Below, in pieces: positions 27,701 to 35,264 of a DNA stretch of 64,000 bases (position 1 is the first letter of the stretch; each line of letters starts with the position of its first letter). The notes below the pieces were generated by a model that saw nothing but the letters and a program-made list of their open reading frames with translations, searched no databases and was not told the origin of the DNA. The DNA comes from Lutjanus erythropterus (lineage: Eukaryota > Chordata > Actinopteri > Lutjaniformes > Lutjanidae): contig CM034606.1 of NCBI GenBank assembly GCA_020091685.1, positions 34,739,874-34,803,873 on the forward strand, in the 5' to 3' direction. A program made the position numbers and the translations under genes.

Positions 27701-30457
27701 AGCATACTTTACAATTTACTGCTCCCTCCCCCAGTGCTTCCACGTTCTCAACCCAACACATTTACACATGTGGCCATCTCTGAAACAGAAACCTTATCTT
27801 TGACAGAGGCTAGCAACTGATAGTCCCCTTTCGTGTATAAACCAAGATATGGACATTTCTCTGTCAGTGGGCCAGTTTCAAACATTGCAGGGAGGAAAGT
27901 TGAACACAGTGCAAGTACAAGCCACAGTGAGCTGGTAGATGAGGTGCGAGACTTTTGGTGAAGTGGGTACATTCAGAGCGGCGGGTGACACGACACCCTG
28001 GAAGCTTTTACCATATACATTGATTGATTTATTATACAAACAGCTGTAATAAAATAGAGTCAAATACACTGTATACTTAAAAGACAACAAGAGCCATTTA
28101 CATTCTTCACAGTCAGTAGACAAAACAATTCAGTCCAACCAAAGACTAAAACCCAGCTCTCGAGTTGACCAACAGCAAAACCTCTGACAAAGATGGAGTT
28201 GCTTTGTGCATTTGACACTATTGTCAGAATACTGATGTGTCTTCTGCTCAAGAAACGCTTTCACTACTCTGTTATGAAACTATTAAAGTCAAGTAATTTG
28301 TGGCATACATTGGATTTGGAATCATTTTGATACTATTTAACTTAATGTGAGTGACTGTAGACAGTGTAGAGTGTAATTAAGAGGAAAATTAACAACATAT
28401 TTTTATCTTTGTGACAAATTGTAGGAATTTAAACCAACCTTCCAAACAGAATTAAATGTAAAAAAAAAAACAAGTTCTGCAAGTAGAGATCTCTCTCATA
28501 GTAAAGAATTAACAAAAGACGTAGTTTGGTGACGTTGTGAGATAGTGTGGGATCACGAGAGTTGCTGTCGTCATTAATCTAACATGACTCAGGCAGACAT
28601 GAATGTCACAGTCGAGGCAATGTGTTAAGAGTTTTATTCATGTTATGTTTAGTCTCATGCATGTGTCACAACTTCCTCCCACACTAACTTGCATATCTGA
28701 TGTATCTTGTGTTTTCCTAAAAGTTATAGCAACAAACAGCTAGTAGGAAATAAACCATTACCTTGAATAAATTACAAATTTCTCTGTATTTGACTGGGAT
28801 AATGTACACAACTCAACAAAATATATAACATATATCCAGCGTTTTATACATTTTAATGCAGATTTGTTACGTATTATAGCTTTAGATGAATTTCATTGCA
28901 TATAAGGATTTTTTATTCTTACTGAGCTCTTATTCTGATAGTAGAGTAAAACGCAGCATGTGAATTAGCAGCTAGTGTCATTCACTAGCACTGGTTGCTG
29001 TCCCTGTAGCACAGTGCTTTCTACTTGTTGACGGGTTAGTAAACAGGAACATGGAGGAGCCTCTGGAGAATAACCCCAGAGATGAGCCTCGGGTTGCTAT
29101 GACGCATGTGTAGCCAGTGGGTTCCACGTTCCCAGGACACTGCCATAACATTACAGCCCATATAATGATTCAAATACACAGCACAAGTGCTCTTCCCAAT
29201 GCCACTATGCCTTTGCTTAAGTCTGAAAAGGTTCCTTGACTAACAGGTCAGTCCTACATTGAAATGTGTAGCGATAAACTGACAAAGCTAAATGGAGCAG
29301 ATATAGTACTGTACTAATGTAATAATTCAACAACATCAGTTACAACCACAATGTTTAGAATATTACCAGACTACCAAGTACTTTTCCCATTGTTTAACTC
29401 AAAATGATCTGTACAGGAGAGTATTAGTGCCAGGTAAAAGGACCAACAAAATGAGAGGAGTAAGATTTTTTTTTTACTTTGCATTTTGCAAATAAAGTTG
29501 AAATGTGGAGAACAAAATCAAACTTTCACTATCACTGCCAGACAAGAAAAAATAAATAAAAGAAAGGGTGCACTGCATTTTGAGAATACTCGAAATGTTG
29601 AGAATAAAGTCGAAATGTCGAGAATAACATAGAAATGTTGAGAATGAGGTCAAGAAGAGTCGAAATGTCGAGAATAAAGTAAAAATGTTTGAGAATAAAG
29701 TCGAGAACCAAGTCCAAAATGTTGAGAATGAAGTAGAAATGTTGAGAATGAAATCAAACTTTCAGTATGAGTGCCAGACATTAGAAAGAAAGAAATGAGA
29801 GGAGCGCTGCACTGCACTGCATTTAGAGCATAGTGGAAATGCTAGGAATAAAGTTGAAATGGTGAGAATAAAGTCAAAATATTGAAAATGAAGGTGAGAG
29901 TACATTTGAAATGTTGAGAATAAAGTCAAGAACGAGCTCAAAATGCTGAGAACAAAGCTGAAATGTCTATGCTATTTCAACTTTACTGTTGACACTTCAA
30001 CTTTATTTTTGAAATGCAAAATTTAAGAAAACCTTCCTCCACTAATTTTGCTCTTGCCTGACCCTAATACTCTTCAGTTGATTTGTGTATTAAACAAATA
30101 GTACATGTTATAACACGATATAGGTTTTCCAGCAACAGGTAATACTGCTGTTTACTGTTTATATCTCTTAAACCTATTATAATGACCACATGGAAAGCCT
30201 TTCACACTCACTACAGAAACTGATTAAAGTATTTAGAATGAATGAAAATGTTGTTTGTGTAAGTGTGTCCTGCTCCAACCTTTAATCTTGACAGTTGGGG
30301 AGTTGGGTCCAGCGGACTGCTTCCTCCATCCCCTCCAGTTTTGACAGAGACTCTCGGCCTCTGAGATGAAGGAGCACAGAGAGTCTTCCTCGAACCGGTC
30401 CGAGTCTTCGAAGGAGAACCTCTCCCCATCCTCCCACTCGGCGAACATAAGTTCCAT
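35..30457 (-). CDS. zswim8: zswim8, 5' part: SWIM-type zinc-finger ubiquitin ligase receptor (14 exons, gene continues left of the window)
   Basis: ZSWIM8 (EBAX-1 in worm, Dora in fly) is the substrate receptor of a cullin-RING E3 ligase. It acts in protein quality control and in target-directed microRNA decay, where it ubiquitinates Argonaute. The conceptual protein opens with MELMFAEWEDGERFSFEDSD, as in mammals. It has a SWIM finger at about residues 178-189 (CTC...CAH), a disordered stretch at about 480-860 and helical repeats after 872. I placed 14 exons by GT/AG sites. All phases agree and give 3208 coding bases, about 1070 residues; the mammalian protein has roughly 1840, so the C-terminal part lies beyond position 1. 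The start is the ATG at 30457, because an in-frame stop lies five codons upstream. No frame break was seen, so the gene looks functional. Intron 1 is about 13.9 kb, whereas the others are 0.1-3.4 kb. Confidence 0.96.
134..1852 (-). other. zswim8 intron 13
   Basis: This is an AT-rich intron of about 1.7 kb. I see no coding sequence, RNA gene or clear mobile element. Short open frames here have no recognisable content. Confidence 0.7.
1853..2036 (-). CDS. zswim8: zswim8 exon 13
   Basis: This exon encodes residues 976-1037: VKLAYQESEVVSLLKKIPLG and CDYRPVLPLMLASFIFDVLC. The acceptor TCCAG|GTGAAG is preceded by GT repeats (2041-2066). The donor is CCCCAG|GTAAGC. Confidence 0.95.
2237..2416 (-). 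CDS. zswim8: zswim8 exon 12
   Basis: This exon encodes residues 916-975: GKKSKVSTSRQTQVATNTLS, KAAFLLTVLSERLELHNLAF and MFSLELQRPPASTKALE. It is 60 whole codons. The acceptor is GATATAG|GGT and the donor is CTGGAG|GTCTCT, with a short CA tract further into the intron (2189-2215). Confidence 0.95.
2667..2798 (-). CDS. zswim8: zswim8 exon 11
   Basis: This exon encodes residues 872-915: VLFACAEALHAHGYSNEACR, then LAVELARDLLANPPDLKVEQ and PQTK. It is 44 whole codons of an alpha-helical repeat. The acceptor GCAG follows a GT/GC-rich dinucleotide tract (2800-2829). Confidence 0.95.
2799..3906 (-). other. zswim8 intron 10
   Basis: This intron of about 1.1 kb starts with 111 codons of open frame read through from exon 10, which carry no conserved sequence. 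The 3150-3550 part, with a phrase about a value in the 'tgaaaggggaacttttatttttcaaca' style, resembles dispersed fish repeats, but I cannot assign a family. Confidence 0.5.
3907..5230 (-). CDS. zswim8: zswim8 exon 10: long disordered exon
   Basis: This exon encodes residues 430-871. It opens with the conserved WHLKVIEIVKRGQHRKSLDK and FKPAVESCYFNWEVAYPL. A Gly/Ser/Ala-rich low-complexity region follows, with a conserved island SSEDSSLEPDLAELSLDD. It closes with EDDYQAYYLG and FAGMKPLEQEGRMEV. The donor is ATGGAG|GTGAGG; the frame stays open for another 111 codons past it, but that part is intronic. At 441 codons the exon looks longer than the mammalian region as I recall it. Confidence 0.95.
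5842..6309. mobile_element. Miniature DNA element with AAAGG(T/G)-type inverted ends, in zswim8 intron 9
   Basis: The ends are tttaaaggtcacataatatg on the left and gcacaatatctcctttaaaa on the right, forming short imperfect inverted repeats. The inside holds phrases common in fish repeats (gatgtcacaaaggg, gaccaatcagagcagac). It has no transposase and is non-autonomous. Its ends resemble those of the 21.7-23.0 kb element. Confidence 0.6.
6568..6743 (-). CDS. zswim8: zswim8 exon 9
   Basis: This exon encodes residues 372-430, including WWYSVRTSASHSSASGHTGR and AHACASMCDEMVVLWRLAVL. The acceptor is TTCAG|ATCATC and the donor is CTGCAG|GTCAG. Confidence 0.95.
7419..8020. mobile_element. hAT-like miniature element, TAG(G/A)GCTGCACAATT ends, in zswim8 intron 8
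   Basis: The left end reads tagagctgcacaatttattg and the right end ttaattgtgcagccctag, which are inverted repeats of each other. The interior repeatedly contains 'catattg(c/t)' phrases. Related copies lie at 23.2, 25.9 and 61.9 kb. It has no coding capacity. A second internal end-like motif at about 7745 suggests a compound or internally duplicated copy. Confidence 0.6.
8455..8656 (-). CDS. zswim8: zswim8 exon 8
   Basis: This exon encodes residues 304-371, including DVNSMYLSSTEPPAAAEWAC and FKRRDSNAAPLLEILTEQCL, almost identical to mammals. The acceptor is CCACAG|TGAT and the donor is GAACAG|GTACGT. Confidence 0.95.
8756..8876 (-). CDS. zswim8: zswim8 exon 7
   Basis: This exon encodes residues 264-304, containing PTAGPSASDQSTWYLDESTL and KKTLHKFCGPSPVVF. 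The 3' splice site TAG abuts a perfect run of about 22 GT dinucleotides (8879-8925 on the plus strand reads CA). Confidence 0.95.
8879..8925. repeat. (CA)n microsatellite abutting the exon 7 acceptor of zswim8
   Basis: This is a near-perfect run of about 22 CA units. On the transcribed (minus) strand it reads (GT)n followed directly by TAG and exon 7, so it takes the place of a normal polypyrimidine tract. Confidence 0.95.
8979..9034 (+). mobile_element. Tail fragment of a tRNA-derived SINE
   Basis: The sequence cttcagctgtcactatcaga followed by ataaaggcaaaaag is the familiar tail of a widespread fish SINE. Its tRNA-like head is seen at 51.45-51.59 kb. Only the tail is present here. Confidence 0.45.
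9050..9428 (+). mobile_element. Dispersed element with GATTAATCGA palindromic ends, copy 1
   Basis: It starts aaagctgcaatgattaatca and ends near gattaatcgatgatgaaaat. The interior includes 'cttctggtttctttactcct' and 'acatttgaggacgtcatctt'. The 27.09-27.45 kb segment matches it along most of its length in the same orientation. This is a common non-autonomous, probably hAT-type, fish repeat. Confidence 0.65.
10052..10133 (-). CDS. zswim8: zswim8 exon 6
   Basis: This exon encodes residues 237-264: ILPTAQRLLDELLSSQSTAI and NTVCGAP. The leucine-rich helix is the kind of segment that contacts elongin or cullin in such receptors; that role is an inference. The acceptor is CCTCCAG|ATCC and the donor is CTCCAG|GTACA. 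Confidence 0.95.
10274..10381 (-). CDS. zswim8: zswim8 exon 5
   Basis: This exon encodes residues 201-236: ASAVCLRAPVSESLSRLQRD and then QLQKFAQYLISELPQQ. It is 36 whole codons (phase 0 at both ends). The acceptor TAG is directly preceded by a GT-rich dinucleotide tract rather than an ordinary pyrimidine tract. Confidence 0.94.
10590..10718 (+). repeat. Dispersed repeat, 'gacatctctacagctgatatc' family, copy 1
   Basis: It shares gcagacatctctacagctga and the closing 'gtgaactgtccctttaag' with segments at 16.8 and 62.7 kb. It is non-coding and lies in zswim8 intron 4. Confidence 0.6.
11137..11567. mobile_element. hAT-like miniature element, CAGTGG(A/T)TCCCAA ends, zswim8 intron 4
   Basis: The left end cagtggatcccaacctttttt and the right end ttgggaatccctg are inverted copies of the CAGTGGTTCCCAA terminus typical of vertebrate hAT elements. 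There is no transposase frame. Confidence 0.6.
12158..12330 (-). CDS. zswim8: zswim8 exon 4: SWIM zinc finger
   Basis: This exon encodes residues 143-200. The CxC...CxH zinc-binding signature is seen as CTCGAGAKWCAH at about residues 178-189, inside FDRCRITSCSCTCGAGAKWC. The following VVALCLFRIHN matches the mammalian protein. The donor AAT|GTGAGT leaves phase 0. SWIM fingers are known to mediate protein or nucleic-acid contacts. Confidence 0.97.
12704..12798 (-). CDS. zswim8: zswim8 exon 3
   Basis: This exon encodes residues 111-143, containing LYSCLANGSPDEFQRGEQLY and then RIRAVKDPLQIG. It lies just upstream of the SWIM finger. The acceptor is CTGCAG|GTTA and the donor is ATTG|GTTAG. Confidence 0.95.
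13423..13960. repeat. Probable dispersed repeat in zswim8 intron 2
   Basis: The phrase 'gttgaactgaggttgtatgag' and the surrounding sequence look like a widespread fish repeat. I saw no second copy in this window, so the assignment rests on recollection only. Confidence 0.3.
15905..16218. mobile_element. Miniature element, TAGG(G/A)CTGG ends, next to zswim8 exon 2
   Basis: The left end taggactggatgagatgg and the right end atactgcccagctctacta are inverted relatives of the 'tagggctgggcgatat' terminus. The interior has the usual 'aatatcgatata' runs. It ends about 18 bases into the intron beyond the exon 2 donor. Confidence 0.6.
16236..16389 (-). CDS. zswim8: zswim8 exon 2
   Basis: This exon encodes residues 60-111, including GQVIPLVELSAKQVAFHIPF and LRIAYWSFPENEEDI. 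The acceptor is CTCAG|ATGG and the donor is CATCAG|GTGAG. A miniature element in intron 2 ends about 18 bases from this donor. Confidence 0.95.
16785..16960 (+). repeat. Dispersed repeat, 'gcaccacaag' family, copy 2
   Basis: It shares 'gagcaccacaag', 'agacagacatatctccagc', 'ctctgcaactcacaa' and 'gtatttttgattttc' with the 62.7 kb copy. It lies at the start of zswim8 intron 1. Confidence 0.6.
17318..17348. repeat. Short (CAT/CGT)n trinucleotide repeat
   Basis: The repeat reads catcatcatcatcgtcgtc followed by further CAT units. On the minus strand it would encode an Asp run, but no gene is supported here. Confidence 0.8.
17655..17880 (+). repeat. Widespread fish repeat ending '...taaataaaattgactt'
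   Basis: The phrases 'ctttgaggtttcttcc', 'gggttttttggggggaagtt', 'gcccctgaggcaaattgtga' and 'ttataaataaaattgact' in this order are a very common dispersed fish repeat. It has no coding capacity. Confidence 0.55.
18195..18545. repeat. Intron 1 repeat unit A
   Basis: This segment is similar to 19.57-20.09 kb. Both hold 'agttgtc(t/a)gttaatgt', 'gaaaacaaaagc(c/a)cac', 'tctgaaataacacact' and 'gactgcctgtctcactg' in the same order. It is either an old local duplication or two copies of one dispersed element. Confidence 0.6.
19443..20095. repeat. Intron 1 repeat unit B with a leading 'atcagaatcagctttat' segment
   Basis: The first 150 bases (aatcagaatcagctttatca and on) are a common fish repeat phrase. 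The rest aligns by eye with unit A at 18.2 kb. An extra GC-richer block of about 160 bases (19.64-19.80 kb) is present only here. Confidence 0.55.
21689..23020. mobile_element. Non-autonomous element with 'aaaggggacatattatgctc' inverted ends (about 1.3 kb)
   Basis: The left end aaaggggacatattatgctc and the right end aagcataataggtcccctttaa are clear inverted repeats. There is no transposase. The interior contains a duplicated block: 'actgattttggtgaaact...gatgtcctctgg...ctgcctcaacttt' occurs near 22025-22090 and again near 22367-22455. That duplication makes this copy longer than the usual form. Confidence 0.7.
23212..23345 (+). mobile_element. hAT-like 'tagggctga' element, left end only
   Basis: It starts ctagggctgaatgagtttta, followed by 'attgcaattattattgcaat', like the other copies of the family. 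The matching right end was not found, so it is truncated. Confidence 0.45.
24001..24040. repeat. (GA)n-rich low-complexity tract
   Basis: This is a purine-rich run of GAGAG units interrupted by GGGG, directly upstream of the CCAAT-containing segment at 24.06-24.36 kb. Confidence 0.8.
24663..24699. repeat. (CA)n microsatellite
   Basis: This is an uninterrupted run of about 18 CA units in zswim8 intron 1, preceded by an ACAAAC-type degenerate run. Confidence 0.95.
25850..26031. mobile_element. hAT-like miniature element, CTAGGGCTGAAC ends
   Basis: The left end actagggctgaacgacatgc and the right end aattgttcagccctatt are inverted repeats about 180 bases apart. The short interior shares 'catattgcaattttgatc' with the 7.4-8.0 kb copy. 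Confidence 0.65.
27016..27091. repeat. 76-base near-perfect palindrome
   Basis: Two 37-base arms (27016-27052 and 27055-27091) are reverse complements with one mismatch, separated by two bases. The arm begins cagcattctgcatgaattta. Just to its right, the second copy of the GATTAATCGA element begins. Confidence 0.95.
27092..27448 (+). mobile_element. Dispersed element with GATTAATCGA ends, copy 2
   Basis: It aligns in order with the 9.05-9.43 kb copy: 'gattattttctggtgttttt', 'acatttgaggagctcacctt', 'aaaataatcaacagattaat'. It ends 'gttgcagccctaa'. It is non-autonomous. Confidence 0.65.
29578..29990. repeat. Degenerate minisatellite, unit about 18-22 bases (gagaataaagtcgaaatgtt)
   Basis: Some fifteen or more imperfect copies of 'gaaatgttgagaataaagtc' follow one another with variable spacing. 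It is non-coding, in zswim8 intron 1 about 300 bases from exon 1. Confidence 0.85.
30280..30457 (-). CDS. zswim8: zswim8 exon 1 (start codon)
   Basis: This exon encodes residues 1-59 plus one base of codon 60. It contains the acidic N-terminal block and the sequence SLCQNWRGWRKQSAGPNSPT, nearly identical to mammals. The donor is AAAG|GTTGGA. The leftover G joins exon 2 to make Asp60. The in-frame TAA at 30470-30472 rules out a longer start. Confidence 0.96.
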
Positions 30458-31000
30458 TACATCCACTTTTTAGCTGCTTCGGAGTCCAGAGGACCGTCTG
30501 CGACTCGAGGCCTTTCACGGCCTTTTCTTCGGTCCCAACAAAAAATGAAGGGAAGCCCGGCGAACAGTGTCCAACACTCGGGGAGAAATCAAGAGTCTCA
30601 AGACTGGGGGAGGGGAGGCCACTGGCAACCAAAACACAGCTGAGAGGCTTACCGCTGGGCCCTCAAACACGGCTACATAATACAAACTCTGAGAAGGCGG
30701 TGGGCTCCTCTAAACACTCTGGAAGAATACATACACAACAAAACTACACTTAGAAAGTTTATACAGAACTTCTCGTGTGTTTTAGAGCTCGTTTCTCATA
30801 TATTCTAATAAACTACAAGTCATTTAAATCGATTTATCAGTCCAGTCGACCGCCTGGCTGAGCGGCGGCTGCTTTCAACTTTACAGCCTGTTAGTTTGAG
30901 CAGGAGCTCCTGTCGTCCGTTTGTTTCACTGAAACGTTACTGCTGCCGCTGAGAGGACACACGAGCTAACACACCAGGTAAGTATTGTTACTGTCAAAAC
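30458..31000 (-). promoter_or_regulatory. zswim8 5' UTR and promoter area, CpG-enriched
   Basis: The segment upstream of the start codon is visibly richer in CpG than the surrounding AT-rich DNA (for example gtccagtcgaccgcctggct and gagcggcggctg near 30840-30880). No TATA box is obvious, which fits a broadly expressed gene. The transcription start cannot be fixed from sequence alone. Confidence 0.55.
30973..30984 (+). other. Strong plus-strand splice donor (CAG|GTAAGT) near the zswim8 promoter
   Basis: The plus strand reads cacaccaggtaagtattg, a full consensus donor, just downstream of the CpG-enriched segment. It could end a non-coding first exon of a divergent transcript. No downstream coding exon was recognised. 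Confidence 0.35.
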
Positions 31001-32278
31001 ACACTGAAGAGTAAAGACTAAATAAATGAAAAAAAATACACCGACAACGCAGCTAAGAAGGCAAACACATCATAAAGCTTTGCAACAATCCTGGCTCGAG
31101 CTAATGTGATGTGATTAAATCTTTAAGAAGTCATTAAGTTGTTTTCCTTCATCTCGACGTCCTCTTCTCTCAGCTTTCCAAACTGGACTACACTGGATAC
31201 TTCCGATTATCTATAGCATTATACCAGTCCTCAAAATGTTTAATGTCTCTCATAGCAAAATATATCAAACACATGTAAGTTTTCTTTGTTCTACATTTAG
31301 TGTGCTACCTTAGTTTAATGTTATTATGCTGGGCTGCTAATGCAAATAACATTTAGCCGACGTTAGCTGAAAGGCTAATTATGCTAATAACTGCATACTG
31401 AGACAACACAAACAGCTGTCATCGGCTGCAGGGGGATATATTGAGGTTGAATTTGGTTTTGAAGCCGAGGACTGGCTTGTTTAATTCGGTTTACCTTCGT
31501 TTTAGTTCAACTATCTTATGTTAGCTATGTGTTAGCACTAGAAAGCTAACCCCTACTCGGCTAACTTCAACTAGCTTGAATAGCTGTTTGTTTACATTTA
31601 GTGGAGAAGCTACACACCTGTCGTCCTGTAAGGACTACATCCTTTTTTATATCACCAATCTTCTGGACTTTTGCATTTTCCAAGGTTACGTACGGTTCAT
31701 AATTCGATATTAATCCCCGCTCCTAGCTCAATGTTTTCCGTTCTTTGTATTAGTATTAGAGCCCTCTGCCTGTCGTTAAAAGCTGCTGTGTTCCTCAGTC
31801 AGCTCTGGTGCACAAATTCCGATCAGTCCTCAGGTCTCCTCCTCCCCGACTGACATCGATTGTCCTGGCGTCTTATAATCGTCTCTGCCTCCAAATGACA
31901 CCGGGATCCCCCACGATATTTCCCGTCGTGTCCCTCTGGTCCAGGCTCTATCAGAGTGTATCTGTCTGCCGGGGGAAGATGGCTCACCTCCGCTACAGCA
32001 CCTCCTCCATCAGCTGATCACAGCTTCCGGCTGCCAGCTCCACACAGGCAGGCAGCGCTTCAGATGGTTTCAGGTCGGCTACGAAGATGAAAGCTAAGCA
32101 AGGTGTCAACAAAACAAATACGCTGTCATGTAGAGCGTACGGATTGTTTAAACTAGATGTTGCGCAATCAGATTCTGTTATATTTTTGTTTTGTTTTATG
32201 TTTTTATTGATGCTTTCCTCGCAATATGCCGCAAGCTTAACTCAAAAAATCTCTCATGATTTTGACAACTTGATGTTT
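31001..32278. other. Intergenic region upstream of zswim8, no gene seen
   Basis: This is moderately AT-rich DNA with some CpG. Short open frames near 31.7-32.3 kb have no recognisable content. No RNA gene or mobile element is clear. Confidence 0.6.
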
Positions 32279-32510
32279 AAAGGTCCAGTATGTACATATG
32301 TGAACATTTACAGGGATCTATTGGCAGAATATGACAGAAACTGAATAAAATATTACTGAATAGGTTTTCATGATCACGTGAAAATAAGAATCGTTTTTGT
32401 TAATAAGCCCTTTATATCTACAGAGGGCATGGGTTCTCTTTCATGGAGCCTGTTTCTACAGTAGCCCAAAACAGACAAATCAAACACTGGCTCTTTGGTG
32501 TATTCCATTT
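32279..32510 (+). repeat. Dispersed repeat, 'aaaggtccagt(g/a)tg' family, copy 1
   Basis: It shares 'ctttatatctacagagggc' and 'tgtttctacagtagcccaaa' with the 41.4 kb copy and 'aaaataagaatc' with the 55.3 kb copy. It is non-coding. Confidence 0.7.
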
Positions 32511-33028
32511 GAACTGAGAAGTCAAAATTTCTGAGTTCCTAGTTGGAAATTTTGACTGGGACACCCCCTAAAGTCCAATTTCCCACTCAGAAAGTCAGAG
32601 GAACCTCATCAACCCTGGTTTATAAATCCAATATGGCTGCTCCATGCATCATTAGAACTTAAAGCTGTTTGTTATCAGCACTTTTGTCTTATTAAATCAG
32701 TTGTACTCACTGTACTGTCTGAGGACATATTGCTTTGGTGTTTTGATGAGAAAAATATTGTGAAATGCATTGTTATCAGGCGAAAACGTTTTTTTTTTCA
32801 ACTTGTTACCCTGGAATGTGGTCAGCTCAACAACATCCCCAGTGCCAGCTTCTGACCTCCAAGGTAAATGCAACGCATCACTGCATACAGCTTTTTCCAT
32901 GCCTGTAGTTTCCTTCTCCATTTTTGGAAGTGGAGGGTGAGGACATGTATGGATTTGTTGTTGTTTTATCACTTTGTTCAATACAGAAGTTCAAACAGGC
33001 ATTTGTAGAGCATGAAATTAGTTCATTA

Positions 33029-33184
33029 CTAGGGGTGTCATGATTGTCCAAATCCACATTTCAATTTGGCTTTTGATGTAGGTTGGATGGAGAGAAGAAA
33101 AAGTACTGTATTTCGATTTCAATTCAATATTGCTCATTTTGATCAAGTTTCAATTTAATATTAAAATTGTGGTACCCCTATTCA
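33029..33184. mobile_element. Miniature element, TAGGGGTGTCA ends
   Basis: The left end ctaggggtgtcatgattgtc and the right end attgtggtacccctatt are inverted. The interior is 'tttcaattcaatattgctca'-type AT-rich sequence. It is non-autonomous. Confidence 0.5.
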
Positions 33185-33237
33185 TTTGAATATGACTGAG
33201 AACATGTCTGCCACAAATACTGATAATAGCAATCTTT

Positions 33238-33385
33238 AACGACCAGTGGGTAGGATTTAGTGGCATTAGAGGTAAGCTTGAAGATTGCAGTCAACTGAAT
33301 ACTGCTTGCCTCAAATGACCGAAAGGAAAAGGCAATATCTACAGCCAGAGTTTGTCCTTTCTGATCTTATGTAGAAACATGGCAA
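33238..33385 (-). repeat. Dispersed repeat, 'aaaggtccagtgtg' family, copy 2 (reverse orientation)
   Basis: The start gaccagtgggtaggatttag followed by tggcattaga is the reverse complement of the 3' end seen at 55.57 and 41.69 kb. It is truncated. Confidence 0.55.
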
Positions 33386-33687
33386 AGTACTGAGTACAAT
33401 TTGAATTAATATCCAAATCTTTCATCTTGATTTTAGTGGCCAATCAGGTGATCTGATAACTAACGGACCAATCAAGGCCAAGTTTGGAGTAAAGATGTTA
33501 ATGATTAATCAATCGATTAATTGCCATTAAGAATTAAACCAATTAAAAATGTATTCATGGATCTTTAATCAACAGTCATGGCTGTAATTGCACCTGGCGG
33601 AGCCATTTCTTAAATAAGGAAACTTAATCTTTGACCTAAAATGAGAAATAAATGACCAAAAAAAAAAAACCCTGAAAAAAAAAGTAT

Positions 33688-34037
33688 TGTGGTGGAAAAT
33701 CTGAAAATGAAAACAGGCACGAAGACCAAGATTGTCTTTGTGGTGTTTTAATAGAGGTTTGCAAAGGATTAGTACACAGTCACACAGAGTGTAAAAGGAA
33801 CTGATAATGAGTCAAGAATGTAAATCTGTCTTATAGGGTAAGGAGGAGGAGGTTGGGTCAGGATGGACCTGAAGTGCTTATTGGGAGGGTCAGGATGTGA
33901 TTGTGTTATCAGAAGTTGTTGTTCCAAAGGGAGAACAGTTGTGTGTTCAAGGACGAGTAACCAGTTAGTGCCTGACACATGAGAAGTGACTAAGAGGAAC
34001 AATAGTGACCAGTTCAGCAAATAATTTTCCCACTACA
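33688..34037 (-). repeat. 3' LTR of the retroviral fossil
   Basis: It aligns in direct orientation with 39173-39527. Its plus-strand ends are tgtggtggaaaatctg and ttcccactaca. It is flanked on the left by GTAT. Confidence 0.9.
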
Positions 34038-35264
34038 ATCCCCCCTTTTGATCATACGTGATCACATAAAAACGAAAGTAAAGGAAAATTATAAAAGACC
34101 ATAAAAGATCACACCTTCACTACAAATAATAATCCATACATATGATAACATAATAGTAAAGTATAAGTGAGTGAAGAGAAATGTCTGCAATGCTACATCA
34201 ATTATGATTTTAAAACATTACTTCATAAAACATCACCCCTGGAAAAAGCAAGATGCTGTTGTTGCAGGTGGAAAAATTCAGTATAACAAATGCAAGCAAC
34301 TTGGGTAGAAAAGTTACATATATATATTAACACATAAATGTCAAAATCTGGATTGTCAACAGGATCAGGAATGTCTTCAGCATTGCATGGTGGGAGCCAA
34401 TCAGGAGCAAGTAATTGTGGCATCTCGCAGGCCACACCATCCAGGGTGTCTGAGGGGGTGCCATGGTTGTCGCTCGGGTTCCATTGCTGATCCCGCGATG
34501 GTGACACTGAGATTCACTCAGCACGCCACTTAGTTGGAGGCAGGCAAGTTCTCATTGGACAGTATGCCAATACTGTTATCTCTTCTTCTCGTCCTCGCAA
34601 TGTGATGACCTGTTCTGTCATAGGTGTCTCTGGTGGAGGTGGAACCCTTTTGCAATGGCTGGCATGGATTCAGGTGACTCTTTAGGCAAACTTTACTGCC
34701 GTCTGTGCGGTCAGCAGCACCTGGAATGGACCCATCCATTGCTTCGAGCGCCAGGTCTTTTGTCTCAGGTCTCTCACCACTACCCAGTCACCAGGCTGCA
34801 GGTCATGAAGAGGTCCTGTGGCTGGAGCTGGTAGCGCTTCCTTCACCTCCTTGTGAATGTTAGATAAAACAGCTGTAGGAGTGGAGGATGTGTTAGGGTC
34901 ATCATATAGAAAGAATTCAGACATAGTTCATTCTTGGCAGCTGCATCTCCTCTGGTGTTCTCTTGTGAAACTTGGTCATTGCTACAAGTGTGAGCATGAC
35001 ATTTACACACAGCAACCTGTTTTGGGAGCAGAACAGCATCCAGCAGTTGTAAAACAAGAGTGTGATGTGCTATATGTGTACCAGATGCTATTTGAAAATA
35101 TCTCTGTTTCCAAATTGCACCAAAATCATGCAGAAAGCCAAAAACATATCTACTGTCTGTATAGATATTCACGGTTTTGTCTGTTGCTAGATTACATGCT
35201 TCTATGAGAGCTGTGAGCTCTGCTGCTTGTGCAGACAGTGAAGCAGGAAGTGATTTGGCATGTA

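Larger units (their letters stand above)
16390..30279 (-). other. zswim8 intron 1 (about 13.9 kb)
   Basis: This is by far the largest intron. No exon of a second gene was recognised on either strand. It contains at least ten mobile-element or repeat segments (listed separately), a 76-base palindrome, a CA microsatellite and a degenerate minisatellite. The 24.06-24.36 kb part is less repetitive, with CCAAT-type motifs and a few CpGs. Confidence 0.85.

Noticed and set aside
29578-29990. Regular repeats that might suggest a CRISPR-like array
   Set aside because: Units are degenerate, have no unique spacers of even length, and lie in an intron of a fish gene. It is a minisatellite.
30466-30472. 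Longer zswim8 start (three extra residues)
   Set aside because: The upstream codon is GTG, not ATG, and is preceded by an in-frame stop. The conserved MELMF start at 30457 is used.
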